Shown piece after piece: positions 25,955 through 34,444 of a DNA stretch of 64,000 bases. Origin of the DNA: Cellvibrio sp. UBA7661 (lineage in GTDB: Bacteria > Pseudomonadota > Gammaproteobacteria > Pseudomonadales > Cellvibrionaceae); the NCBI GenBank assembly GCA_002483365.1, contig DLHT01000005.1, forward strand, positions 186,001 through 250,000, in the 5' to 3' direction. The notes under the pieces were generated by a model. It was not told where the DNA came from and made no database searches. It saw only the letters and a program-made list of their open reading frames with translations. The position numbers and the translations under genes are program-made. The stretch's first letter is position 1. Each line of letters opens with the position of its first letter.

Positions 25955-25978
25955 AAAGCCGCCCGGTCAGGCGGCTTT
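25955..25978 (-). terminator. Terminator between pstS and pstC
   Basis: A 9-bp stem AAAGCCGCC/GGCGGCTTT with a CGGTCA-type loop is followed by eight T on the minus strand. Partial termination here would give excess PstS over the membrane subunits. Confidence 0.9.
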
Positions 25979-25991
25979 CATTAAGCAATAA

Positions 25992-26963
25992 TTACTTCTG
26001 CAACTCAGCGAGTGCTTTGGTAACCATTGCCTCTGGCAGCGGGATATATCCATCGCGCACAACGGTTTCCTGGCCTTGCTTGGACAGAATCAGTTTCAAG
26101 AATTCAAGTTGCAGGGTATCCAACTTACGATTTGGGTGTTTGTTGATGTAAACATAGAGAACACGAGCCAATGGATAAGTACCATCCAATGCGTGTACTG
26201 CATCTGGAGTAACAAAAGGCTGACCATCTTTTTTGGATAATGGCAGTGCGCGAACACCAGACGTTACATAACCGATACCAGAGTAGCCGATACCGTTGAT
26301 AGATTCAGAAACACCCTGAACTACCGAAGCAGAACCCGGTTGCTCATTAATACTGGATTTGAAATCACCTTTGCACAGGGCTTCGTCTTTGAAGTATCCG
26401 TAAGTACCTGATACTGCGTTACGGCTATAGATGGTGAAATCGCGATTTGTCCATGCACCTTCCAAACCCACTTCACCCCAACGGGTAATGTCTTTAGGCT
26501 CTCCGCATTTGCGGGTGGCAGAAAAAATGGCATCCACTTGTTGCAGAGACAATCCTTTTATCGGGTTATCTTTATTAACGTATACCGCCAAAACGTCAAT
26601 TGCTACAGGTACTGGCGTTGGCTTGTAACCATGCTTGGCTTCAAACGCTTGAATTTCTTCTGATTTCATTTCACGGCTCATTGGGCCGAAATTAGCGGTG
26701 CCTTCGATCAAGGCTGGTGGTGCAGTCGAAGAGCCTGCTCCCTGAATTTGGATATTAACGTTCGGATACCACTTTTTGAAATCTTCTGCCCACAGAGTCA
26801 TCAGGTTGTTCAGGGTATCTGAACCTATTGAGTTCACATTCCCTGATACACCTGTAGTCGCTTTGTATTCCGGCAATTTTGGATCAACCGCAGCTTGCAG
26901 CACAGCGGCACAAGCCATAGAGCCAGCAAATACCAGCCCTTTGATAATGTTCTTGGCGTTCAT
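25992..26963 (-). CDS. pstS: Periplasmic phosphate-binding protein
   Basis: Captures phosphate in the periplasm and delivers it to PstCA. The 323 residues have a signal peptide (cleavage near Leu-Gln-Ala-Ala, about 24) and the type II binding-protein fold; phosphate-site segments NSIGSDTLNNL, QGAGSSTAPPALIEG and YSRNAVSGTYGYFKDEAL are evident. A GGAG RBS precedes the ATG. The upstream Pho-box-like repeats predict PhoB control. It is the promoter-proximal gene of the operon. Confidence 0.95.
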   Translation of the reverse strand: MNAKNIIKGLVFAGSMACAAVLQAAVDPKLPEYKATTGVSGNVNSIGSDTLNNLMTLWAEDFKKWYPNVNIQIQGAGSSTAPPALIEGTANFGPMSREMKSEEIQAFEAKHGYKPTPVPVAIDVLAVYVNKDNPIKGLSLQQVDAIFSATRKCGEPKDITRWGEVGLEGAWTNRDFTIYSRNAVSGTYGYFKDEALCKGDFKSSINEQPGSASVVQGVSESINGIGYSGIGYVTSGVRALPLSKKDGQPFVTPDAVHALDGTYPLARVLYVYINKHPNRKLDTLQLEFLKLILSKQGQETVVRDGYIPLPEAMVTKALAELQK

Positions 26964-27043
26964 AGAGCGCTCCGTTAGTCATTGCGTAGATTGGTTAGAT
27001 GGCAAGGCTTGCCTCACCATTAATAGCTACTCTAACGGCCAAA

Positions 27044-27104
27044 TATGACACTAATGTGACCGCACGATATTTTTGTCATAAATATGTCGCACAAACGTCA
27101 CAAA
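27044..27104. promoter_or_regulatory. Pho-box-like repeats upstream of pstS
   Basis: On the minus strand, GGTCACATTAGTGTCATA (27061-27044) has two GTCA cores 11 bases apart, the PhoB spacing, about 80 bases before pstS. On the plus strand, 27073-27104 holds three 11-base units beginning TGTCAT, TGTCGC and CGTCAC, the first two close to the E. coli Pho box, but pointing away from pstS. PhoB binding is inferred. Confidence 0.6.
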
Positions 27105-27118
27105 CCAGCCCCAAAAAT

Positions 27119-27146
27119 AACAACACCAGCCGTAGCTGGTGTTGTT
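27119..27146 (-). terminator. Terminator of sspB
   Basis: A perfect 12-bp stem (27119-27130 with 27135-27146, loop CGTA) is followed by TTATTTTTGG on the minus strand, 13 bases after the sspB stop. Confidence 0.88.
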
Positions 27147-27158
27147 AGAACATTATCG

Positions 27159-27575
27159 TTATTTAACGACACGCAATCCTGGTCGCTTTGCGCCATCACC
27201 AACAGACTTGAGCGATGGAGTTGATGAGGGAGGCTGTGGAGCGGGAGGCTGAGGGTTAGCCTCTGGCTCAAACATCATCCCCTGGCCATTTTCCCGTGCA
27301 TAAATCCCTAAAACCGCGCCACATGGAACATAAAGATTATTAACGACACCACTAAAACGGGCATTAAAAGAAACGGCTGTATTATCCATAAATAAATCTT
27401 TAACAGCGCTGGGGGAAATATTCAGAATGATCTGTCCGTCTTTGTTTACATGTTGTTGCGGGACTTGGGTTCCCTGTACGTGGGCATCAACAAGAATATG
27501 GGGAGTGCAATTGTTATCCAGTATCCATTCATAGATGGCACGCAAAAAGTAAGGGCGGCTGGATGACATGGACAT
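27159..27575 (-). CDS. sspB: ClpXP protease specificity-enhancing factor
   Basis: Adaptor that brings ssrA-tagged and other substrates to ClpXP. The 138 residues comprise an SspB substrate-binding domain (about 1-105; RPYFLRAIYEWILDNNCTPH and VKDLFMDNTAVSFNARFSG), a Pro-rich flexible linker (about 106-128) and a C-terminal ClpX-docking tail RPGLRVVK, almost the same as in E. coli. It lies just downstream of petBC, as in Pseudomonas, but the usual sspA gene between them is missing. Confidence 0.95.
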   Translation of the reverse strand: MSMSSSRPYFLRAIYEWILDNNCTPHILVDAHVQGTQVPQQHVNKDGQIILNISPSAVKDLFMDNTAVSFNARFSGVVNNLYVPCGAVLGIYARENGQGMMFEPEANPQPPAPQPPSSTPSLKSVGDGAKRPGLRVVK

Positions 27576-27644
27576 AAGCAGTTTTCCTTGGAATAAAACA
27601 ATGCCGACAAATTACAGGGATTTATCAACAGACTCAAACAAAAA

Positions 27645-27664
27645 AGGGCGACTTTCGTCGCCCT
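27645..27664 (-). terminator. Terminator of the petA-petBC operon
   Basis: An 8-bp stem AGGGCGAC/GTCGCCCT with a 4-base loop is followed by TTTTTTG on the minus strand, 20 bases after the stop of the cytochrome gene. Confidence 0.85.
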
Positions 27665-27684
27665 ATTTATCAACCCACTGATTA

Positions 27685-29919
27685 TCAGTGAATGTCTCTC
27701 CAAAACTCGCGATTCAGGAAGTAGACAAAAATAAAGAGAATAACCAGAAAGCCCAATACGTAAAGTCCAATTGATTGGCGTTTCACGGCAACAGGCTCGG
27801 CAACATACTCAAGGAAATTCACCAGATCGTAAACTGCCTTATCGAACTCTGCCGATGTCATGGTGCCCTTGATTTTGCCCTCTTTCAAAGCGCCACAATG
27901 CTCATCCATTTCCATCTGACCAATATCATTGCGCAAAGCACCGCCATGATGATTGAGCTTTGGACCAGCACCGCACTCCAGCAAACCTTGTGGACCGATC
28001 AATACATGCGGCATACCCACATTAGGGAACACACGGTTGTTGACACCCCAAGGACGGGTTTCATCCTTGTAAAAGTTACGTAAGTAGGTATACAACCACT
28101 CTGGTGAGCGAGCACGAGCAACAAGCGTCAAGTCTGGAGGAGCAACACCAAACCACACTTTCGATTGTTGCGGCTTCATGGCAATCTCCATCAACTGGCC
28201 GATGCGCTCGTTACCGAAGATCAAGTGTTGTTCCATCAGGCTGTGTGGAATATCCAAATCATCAGCCACGCGTTCATAGCGTGAGTATTTAGCTGAGTGA
28301 CATCCCATGCAGTAGTTAACGAAATACTTTGCTCCACGCTGCAGAGACTCTTTGTCTTTCAAGTCAGGCTCCATTGCATCACAAGGAATAGCACCACACT
28401 TAAATGCACCTTCTGCAGCAACTGCTTTAATTGGCACAATCGCCAGAATCAAGAAAAGAACGAAACCAGCAGCAACCAGCAGTCCCGGCAAGCCTTTGGC
28501 TTGGGTGCGAGTAGGCTCTACCAGATCCTTATCGCGCGCAGCCAGCAACGGCAATACAGCAAAAATAATTGCCAAGACAAAACAAAGCACTAACAACAAC
28601 GCCGGAACATCACCGCCAATATAATCAATCCCCATCCAGGCAAAAATCACCGCAAACACGCCGCACAGAACCCAAGAGATTTTAGACTTGGCTTTTTCCG
28701 GGCTAGTAGTGGTCCATACAGGCATAGTTAGGAAGTATGCAAAATAGAAAGTAGTCGCAATTTGCGATAACAAAGTTCTACCTTCAGTTGGCGCCTTAAC
28801 CCCCAAGTAACCCAGCACTACGAACATGGCTGCAAATGCAATCAACATGATGCGCGGGATATGGCCGCGATAGCGCATAGACTTCACCTTGCTGCGATCC
28901 AACCATGGCAACACAAACAAAATCGCAATCGCAGCGCCCATAGCTACAAAGCCCAACAATTTCGCAGTCAACACCATCGGCCCCAATTCAATTTGCAGGG
29001 TTACTGCACGCAATACTGCATAGAAAGGAGTGAAATACCAGACTGGTGCAATGTGTAATGGGGTTTTCAGGTTATTTGCTTCTTCAAAGTTGGCGTACTC
29101 CAAGAAGAAACCGCCCATCTCAGGCATAAAAAACATAATGAAGCAGAAGGCAAACAGGAACACAGTGATGCCAACCAAGTCATGCACCGTGTAGAAAGGA
29201 TGGAAAGGAACGCCGTCACGCGGAATACCGTTTTCATCTTTGTTCTTTTTAATTTCTACGCCATCAGGGTTGTTAGAACCAACCTCATGCAAAGCAAGGA
29301 TATGCATGACTACCAATGCCAACAGTACGATGGGCAAAGCCACCACATGCAAAGCAAAGAAACGGTTCAAGGTAATACCAGAAATAAGGTAATCACCGCG
29401 GATCCATTCAACCAAGTCATTACCTACAACCGGAATAGCACCGAACAGAGAAACGATTACTTGAGCTCCCCAATATGACATTTGTCCCCAAGGCAACACA
29501 TAGCCCATGAAGGCTTCAGCCATCAAGACAAGATAAATCGTCATACCGAAGATCCACACCAATTCACGTGGGGCCTTGTATGAACCGTACATCATGCCGC
29601 GGAACATATGCAGATAGACAACAACGAAGAATGCTGAAGCGCCGGTGGAATGCATGTAGCGCAACAGCCAACCGTAATCTACGTCACGCATAATGTATTC
29701 AACGGAAGCAAATGCACCTTCTGCAGAAGGGTTATAGCTCATTGTTAACCAGATACCGGTTACCAGCTGATTAACCAACACCAGCAAAGAGAGCACACCA
29801 AAGAAATACCAGAAATTGAAATTTTTGGGCGCGTAATATTTGCCCATATGGGTATCCCAGGCACGCTGTACCGGGAGGCGCTTATCAACCCATTGCCACA
29901 ATCCCACTAACCAATTCAT
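27685..29919 (-). CDS. Fused cytochrome b / cytochrome c1 of the ubiquinol-cytochrome c reductase
   Basis: One continuous 744-residue frame encodes two bc1-complex subunits. Residues 1-400 are cytochrome b with eight predicted helices, heme ligands His90/His104 and His191/His206, and a Qo motif reading PVWY at 292-295 instead of PEWY. Two extra hydrophobic segments (about 414-433 and 437-460) follow, then a signal-like segment (477-500) with a possible cleavage after Ala-Val-Ala-Ala (about 502). Cytochrome c1 follows, with CMGCH at 537-541, a candidate axial Met636 in PNVGMPHVL and a C-terminal anchor (717-734). Pseudomonas has separate petB and petC; a b/c1 precursor that is cleaved is known as FbcH in Bradyrhizobium. 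The start (RBS AGGGGG) is one base after the petA stop. Confidence 0.93.
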   Translation of the reverse strand: MNWLVGLWQWVDKRLPVQRAWDTHMGKYYAPKNFNFWYFFGVLSLLVLVNQLVTGIWLTMSYNPSAEGAFASVEYIMRDVDYGWLLRYMHSTGASAFFVVVYLHMFRGMMYGSYKAPRELVWIFGMTIYLVLMAEAFMGYVLPWGQMSYWGAQVIVSLFGAIPVVGNDLVEWIRGDYLISGITLNRFFALHVVALPIVLLALVVMHILALHEVGSNNPDGVEIKKNKDENGIPRDGVPFHPFYTVHDLVGITVFLFAFCFIMFFMPEMGGFFLEYANFEEANNLKTPLHIAPVWYFTPFYAVLRAVTLQIELGPMVLTAKLLGFVAMGAAIAILFVLPWLDRSKVKSMRYRGHIPRIMLIAFAAMFVVLGYLGVKAPTEGRTLLSQIATTFYFAYFLTMPVWTTTSPEKAKSKISWVLCGVFAVIFAWMGIDYIGGDVPALLLVLCFVLAIIFAVLPLLAARDKDLVEPTRTQAKGLPGLLVAAGFVLFLILAIVPIKAVAAEGAFKCGAIPCDAMEPDLKDKESLQRGAKYFVNYCMGCHSAKYSRYERVADDLDIPHSLMEQHLIFGNERIGQLMEIAMKPQQSKVWFGVAPPDLTLVARARSPEWLYTYLRNFYKDETRPWGVNNRVFPNVGMPHVLIGPQGLLECGAGPKLNHHGGALRNDIGQMEMDEHCGALKEGKIKGTMTSAEFDKAVYDLVNFLEYVAEPVAVKRQSIGLYVLGFLVILFIFVYFLNREFWRDIH

Positions 29920-29920
29920 A

Positions 29921-30520
29921 TCAAGCCCCCTGGTCTTCACCAATGACAACAACAGCATCGCTTTCATATTTATGAGGAGGAACTTCCAAGTTCAGCGGTG
30001 CAGGTACGCCGGCATATACGCGGCCAGCCAGATCATATTTGGAACCATGACAAGGGCAAAAAAAGCCGCCTTGCCATTTATCACCGCCCAAATCGGCAGC
30101 ACCGACGTCAGGGCGATACACCGGGGCACATCCAAGATGCGTACAAATCCCAAGCAGGATTGCAAACTCCTTATTGATTGCACGCTCAGGGTTCTTGGCG
30201 TATTCAGGTTGCTGAGGCTCACTTGATTCAGCATCCAACAACACACCCTGCTGCTCTACTTTCTTCAAGCTATCCAACGCTGCTTGCGTACGGCGAACAA
30301 TAAACACAGGCTTGCCGCGCCACTCAACAGTAACCATGGCACCTGGCTCGATTTTACTAAGGTTGTACTTCACTGGCGCACCAGCAGCTTTTGCCTTGGC
30401 ACTCGGGTTCCATGAACCCACAAAAGGAATAGCAGCACCCACTGCACCAACCGCACCCACTGCACATGTGGCTCCGATCAATACGCGACGGCGCGTTTTA
30501 TTTACTGCGTCATTACTCAT
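29921..30520 (-). CDS. petA: Rieske iron-sulfur subunit of the cytochrome bc1 complex
   Basis: Transfers electrons from ubiquinol at the Qo site to cytochrome c1. The 199-residue protein has an N-terminal twin-arginine region (TRRRVLIGAT) with an anchor helix (about 13-33), then the Rieske domain with cluster ligands in CTHLGC and CPCHGS. A short insert (about 86-115) between the anchor and first motif is Glu/Gln/Pro rich. It is the first gene of the pet operon and is tightly coupled to the b/c1 fusion gene. Confidence 0.96.
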   Translation of the reverse strand: MSNDAVNKTRRRVLIGATCAVGAVGAVGAAIPFVGSWNPSAKAKAAGAPVKYNLSKIEPGAMVTVEWRGKPVFIVRRTQAALDSLKKVEQQGVLLDAESSEPQQPEYAKNPERAINKEFAILLGICTHLGCAPVYRPDVGAADLGGDKWQGGFFCPCHGSKYDLAGRVYAGVPAPLNLEVPPHKYESDAVVVIGEDQGA

Positions 30521-30723
30521 GACGATTTTCTCCCCTAAACACGGCTAGCAAATTGCCTAATATTATCGTCCAGCGACCTATCACAAAAACAGTTCAGAGT
30601 CTGACGAAATAAGGAATATTGGGTGACTCAAGAAAAGGCGGGCAATGGTAATGAATTAACGCACTGCTTACAAGAATAACCACACATAAACAGTGGGTTA
30701 TAAGCCCGCAATTTTAGACGTAA

Positions 30724-30759
30724 AAAAACGCCCAAGCCAGTAAAGACTTGGGCGTTTTT
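30724..30759 (-). terminator. Terminator of rplM-rpsI
   Basis: A 13-bp stem (30724-30736 with 30747-30759) with a 10-base loop lies 45 bases after the rpsI stop, flanked by A and T runs usable on both strands. Confidence 0.87.
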
Positions 30760-30803
30760 GATGATCATCAACCAGCCAGCGAATAACCGACTGGCAAAAA
30801 TCA

Positions 30804-31193
30804 TTAACGCTTGGAGAATTGTGGCTTCTTACGTGCTTTACGTAAACCAACCTTCTTACGCTCAACTTCACGAGAATCGCGAGTAACGTAACCAGCTTTA
30901 CGCAATTCGCTGCGCAGAGACTCGTCATACTCCATCAGAGCACGAGTCAAGCCGTGGCGAATAGCGCCCGCCTGACCAAAGCTACCGCCACCAGAGACAG
31001 TAACTTTTACGTCAAATTTTTCTACCATACCAACCAATTCCAGAGGCTGACGCACTACCATGCGCGCCACTGGGCGGCCGAAGTACTCATCCAATGGACG
31101 ATCGTTAACAATAATTGCACCAGTACCTGCGGTGATAAATACACGCGCAGTAGAGGTTTTGCGACGGCCGGTGCCGTAAAATTGTGCAGACAT
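30804..31193 (-). CDS. rpsI: 30S ribosomal protein S9
   Basis: Small-subunit ribosomal protein of 129 residues. It starts AQFYGTGRRKTSTARVF and ends in the conserved basic tail RKARKKPQFSKR, whose last residues contact P-site tRNA. It follows rplM by 11 bases, the conserved rplM-rpsI operon. Confidence 0.98.
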   Translation of the reverse strand: MSAQFYGTGRRKTSTARVFITAGTGAIIVNDRPLDEYFGRPVARMVVRQPLELVGMVEKFDVKVTVSGGGSFGQAGAIRHGLTRALMEYDESLRSELRKAGYVTRDSREVERKKVGLRKARKKPQFSKR

Positions 31194-31204
31194 GTCAGCT
31201 CCCC

Positions 31205-31633
31205 TTAGATGTTCAGTTCTTTAGGTTGCTGAGCAGCATGTGGATGCTCATTACCTGCATAAACTTTCAGTTTTTTGAACATAGCACGACCCAGCGGCCC
31301 TTTTGGCAACATGCCCTTAACGGCAGTCTCAATAGTGCGCTCTGGCGCTTTTTCAATCAACTTTTGGAAGCTGATAGATTTAATACCACCCACAAAACCA
31401 GTGTGAGAGTAGTAAATCTTGTCAGTTGCTTTACGACCAGTCACGCGCACTTGAGCAGCATTGATCACTACGATGTAATCACCGGTATCAACGTGTGGAG
31501 TGAATTCTGGCTTGTGCTTGCCACGCAAGCGTGAAGCAATTTCCGCAGATAAACGGCCGAGTGTTTTTCCCGCCGCATCCACGATGAACCAGTCATTAAC
31601 GACAGATTCTGCTTTGGCAATATAGGTCTTCAT
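31205..31633 (-). CDS. rplM: 50S ribosomal protein L13
   Basis: Large-subunit protein of 142 residues, the standard length. Conserved blocks are WFIVDAAGKTLGRLSAEIA, GDYIVVINA and the MLPKGPLGRAMFKKLKVYAG segment. It is the first gene of the rplM-rpsI operon. The 104-base gap before zapE probably holds its promoter; no clear autoregulatory structure was recognised. Confidence 0.98.
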   Translation of the reverse strand: MKTYIAKAESVVNDWFIVDAAGKTLGRLSAEIASRLRGKHKPEFTPHVDTGDYIVVINAAQVRVTGRKATDKIYYSHTGFVGGIKSISFQKLIEKAPERTIETAVKGMLPKGPLGRAMFKKLKVYAGNEHPHAAQQPKELNI

Positions 31634-31737
31634 GTTATTCCTGCCTAAATCGGATGTGGATAATAGCCCCTAAAATAGGGAGGCGGCATACTACACAGCC
31701 AATGCTTGTTTTTCAATCACTATTTATTACTGGCAGA

Positions 31738-32895
31738 TTATTCCGGGCGATGAGGGCGGGCAAGATACTCATGGCTTTGCATTTCAAGCAAGCGACTGAC
31801 GGTACGCTGGAACTCAAAATCCAACTTTCCTGTTGAGTACAATTCAACTAAAGGCTTCGCAGCTGATATGACCAGCTTGACCTGACGATCGTAGAATTCA
31901 TCAACCAGATTGACGAAGCGCCGTGCCTGATCATCTTTTTCACGCCCTAAAGCAGGCACATTACTCAGAATTACGGAATGGTATTCTCGCGCAAGTTCAA
32001 TGTAATCATTCTGCGAGCGGGGGCCATCACAGATATCAACAAAATCAAACCAGACAACCCCTTCAGCTACATAGCGCGAACGAATCATCCGGCCTTCAAC
32101 TTCCAAATCAGCATTCTCATGAATATCACTATTGGTAGAAACCAAGCTTTTAAAGCTACACATCAGACTCTTATCAGCCTCATCATCCAAAGGAGAATGA
32201 TAGAGCTCAGCCTGTTCCAGCGCCCTTAAACGATAGTCAACTCCCCCATCCACATTGACCACAAGGGTATGTTTATTGAGCAAATCGATTGCGGGCAGAA
32301 AGCGCGCTCGCTGTAACCCATCTTTATATAAGCCATCCGGAACGATATTTGATGTGGCCACCAAAGTAACGCCGCGCGCAAACAACTCTTCCATTAGCGT
32401 GCCCAGAATCATTGCATCAGTAATATCTGATACAAAGAATTCATCGAAGCAAATAACTCTCGCTTCAGCTGCAATGATATCCGCCACCTTTTTTAGTGGA
32501 TTTTTCTGACCATCCAAGCGCTTTAACTCAGCATGCACACGGCGCATGAAACGATGAAAGTGTGCGCGCATTTTTTGTTCGAAAGGCAGGCTTTCAAAAA
32601 AATTATCCATCAGATAGGTTTTGCCGCGCCCCACTCCACCCCAGAAATATAAACCACGCACTAACTCTCGCTGCTTGGGCTTGATGAATCGTTTTATAAG
32701 CGCACCAAGAACGGACGCTTTCTGCTCCGCACGCCACGCAGCAACCAATTGTTCATAAAGATGCTGCAAGTGCGCAACTGCAGCGGCCTGCGCAGGATCA
32801 TGACGAAAATCCGGGCGGGCAAGATCGCGCTCGTAGCGCTGCGTAGGAGAGAGCACGATAGATGAAGAAGGGGAGGAAAGATTAGAGACTGTCAT
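31738..32895 (-). CDS. zapE: Cell-division-associated AFG1-like ATPase
   Basis: P-loop ATPase of 385 residues, known in E. coli as ZapE, which associates with the Z-ring late in division or under stress. Walker A is WGGVGRGKTYLMD (about 85-97), Walker B is VICFDEFFVSDI (about 147-158), with an arginine-rich HFHRFMRRVHAEL segment between them and LVATSNIVPDGLYKDGLQR after. The length and motif order fit the family. The location upstream of rplM is the same as in Pseudomonas. Confidence 0.93.
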   Translation of the reverse strand: MTVSNLSSPSSSIVLSPTQRYERDLARPDFRHDPAQAAAVAHLQHLYEQLVAAWRAEQKASVLGALIKRFIKPKQRELVRGLYFWGGVGRGKTYLMDNFFESLPFEQKMRAHFHRFMRRVHAELKRLDGQKNPLKKVADIIAAEARVICFDEFFVSDITDAMILGTLMEELFARGVTLVATSNIVPDGLYKDGLQRARFLPAIDLLNKHTLVVNVDGGVDYRLRALEQAELYHSPLDDEADKSLMCSFKSLVSTNSDIHENADLEVEGRMIRSRYVAEGVVWFDFVDICDGPRSQNDYIELAREYHSVILSNVPALGREKDDQARRFVNLVDEFYDRQVKLVISAAKPLVELYSTGKLDFEFQRTVSRLLEMQSHEYLARPHRPE

Positions 32896-33000
32896 ATACG
32901 GGCAGATTCATTAACACTGGCAACCACTGTAATGAGAAGTTACCAGTAGCGCTATTTATTTAAATTACATAACCACGGGTCTAAGTTACATAACCACGCG

Positions 33001-33666
33001 TCAAAGAGCGGAAAGCTGTTCCAACAAAATTCTCGTTAAATCCGTTTTCATTTGAACTAAATAGCCATGAAAGAAATGTCCGGCTTCAGGATAGCGTAAT
33101 AATTCATTAGGGCTGTCCAACGTTCCGAGCCAGGTGTAGACACCTTCAGCAAACACACGCTCATCCTTATCACCCTGTATGACCACCAGTGCACAGGGAA
33201 ACCGACCATTGTGATCATAGGGATAACGTTCCACTGGCGGCGCAACCAGGACGAGATGTCGAACATTATCGACCTGATAACAGGCTTGTGCAGCAATAGA
33301 AGAACCAAATGAAAAACCAGCGAGCAAGAGCGCAATATCCGGCATGACTTGCTTGACCCATGTAATCACGGCAAGCAGATCTTGCAACTCACCTATAGCA
33401 TTATCAAAAAGACCTTCACTGCTTCCTACGCCACGAAAATTAAATCGCAAAACATGGACACCAAGATCGCGATACGTCCGCATTAAGGTGGTCACCACTT
33501 TATTATCCATAGTGCCGCCATGGACGGGATGAGGATGACAAATAACCACCAAGAGGTTTTGCCCCGCAAAATGGCCGGTCTCATCACCCTGATGAACAAT
33601 GGATTCTATCTGCCCGGCAGGCCCGGAAATCAAAACACTCTCTTCTTTTGCGAACGGAAAAATCAT
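33001..33666 (-). CDS. Alpha/beta hydrolase
   Basis: Cytoplasmic alpha/beta-fold hydrolase of 221 residues from the ATG at 33666 (GCGGGG just upstream; ATGs at 33690 and 33681 are alternatives). Motifs are HPHPVHGGTMDNKV near the oxyanion region, RFNFRGVGSSEG, the nucleophile elbow GFSFGS, an Asp in IQGDKDERV and the His in GHFFHG. This dienelactone-hydrolase-like family is widespread beside zapE in Pseudomonas relatives, but its substrate is unknown. No signal peptide is present. Confidence 0.85.
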   Translation of the reverse strand: MIFPFAKEESVLISGPAGQIESIVHQGDETGHFAGQNLLVVICHPHPVHGGTMDNKVVTTLMRTYRDLGVHVLRFNFRGVGSSEGLFDNAIGELQDLLAVITWVKQVMPDIALLLAGFSFGSSIAAQACYQVDNVRHLVLVAPPVERYPYDHNGRFPCALVVIQGDKDERVFAEGVYTWLGTLDSPNELLRYPEAGHFFHGYLVQMKTDLTRILLEQLSAL

Positions 33667-33808
33667 TTGTAGCCCCGCCATAAGGTGCATCCACGCACAG
33701 CCCGATAATTTTTGCCCATTTTAATGAGAAAATGGACTTATAATAGAGATATCAATATCTTCGGCTGCAAATGATCCATAAAACAGCCATGCTTAGTAGG
33801 AGATTTCC

Positions 33809-34315
33809 GTGTACTCATTTAGTGCTGTCGTTATTACCGGTGTGATTTGTTTGTTGGTAGGTGCAGGTCTTGGTGCCCTGACTCTTTATGTTTTTCGTAC
33901 AAAATTACTGGGGCGCGGCATAGAACAACGCCTGCATGAAGCAGAGAGCTCACTGCAAGGCTATCAACGCGATGTTGCCGAACATTTTGCCCAAACCTCA
34001 CAATTGGTAAATAACCTGACCAATGCCTATCGCGATGTTCATGAACATTTGGCGAATGGCGCATTGAAACTGGCCACACCCGCTATTAGCCGTCAAATAC
34101 TGGACTCAGCCAATAACAATCTTGGTTCGGACAGCAAAGCCTACATTAATGAGCAGCGTATTGAACCGCCAAGAGACTGGGCTCCAAAAGCGCCCGGCGC
34201 AAAAGGAATGCTCAGCGATGATTATGACCTTCGTGACGATCAACAGGAAAAGGTCAGCATGCCAACCGAGTCAGCAGATGACTATGATTTTGATGGTAAA
34301 GCCAATCGCTATTAA
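33809..34315 (+). CDS. zapG: DUF1043 inner-membrane protein ZapG/YhcB
   Basis: The E. coli counterpart (YhcB, now ZapG) coordinates cell envelope growth with division. The GTG start at 33809 is preceded by an AGGAGA RBS. The 168 residues have one N-terminal transmembrane helix (about 7-28), a coiled-coil cytosolic region (about 35-95; LHEAESSLQGYQRDVAEHF) and an acidic, disordered C-terminal third (SDDYDLRDDQQE and YDFD), longer than in E. coli. It is transcribed away from the hydrolase gene and has its own terminator. Confidence 0.88.
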   Translation: MYSFSAVVITGVICLLVGAGLGALTLYVFRTKLLGRGIEQRLHEAESSLQGYQRDVAEHFAQTSQLVNNLTNAYRDVHEHLANGALKLATPAISRQILDSANNNLGSDSKAYINEQRIEPPRDWAPKAPGAKGMLSDDYDLRDDQQEKVSMPTESADDYDFDGKANRY

Positions 34316-34374
34316 ATAGTTTCCGGGCTAACTGATAGCCCCGGTTGCGAACAGGACGTCGAACCCTTTTGTAT

Positions 34375-34396
34375 AACCCCGCATCGCGGGGTTTTT
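34375..34396 (+). terminator. Terminator of zapG
   Basis: An 8-bp stem AACCCCGC/GCGGGGTT with a 3-base loop is followed by a T-run, 60 bases after zapG and before algW. Confidence 0.88.
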
Positions 34397-34444
34397 GTTG
34401 GCCTGTAAAAGGCAACCTGAAAAATATCGACGGAGACGTTTTGC

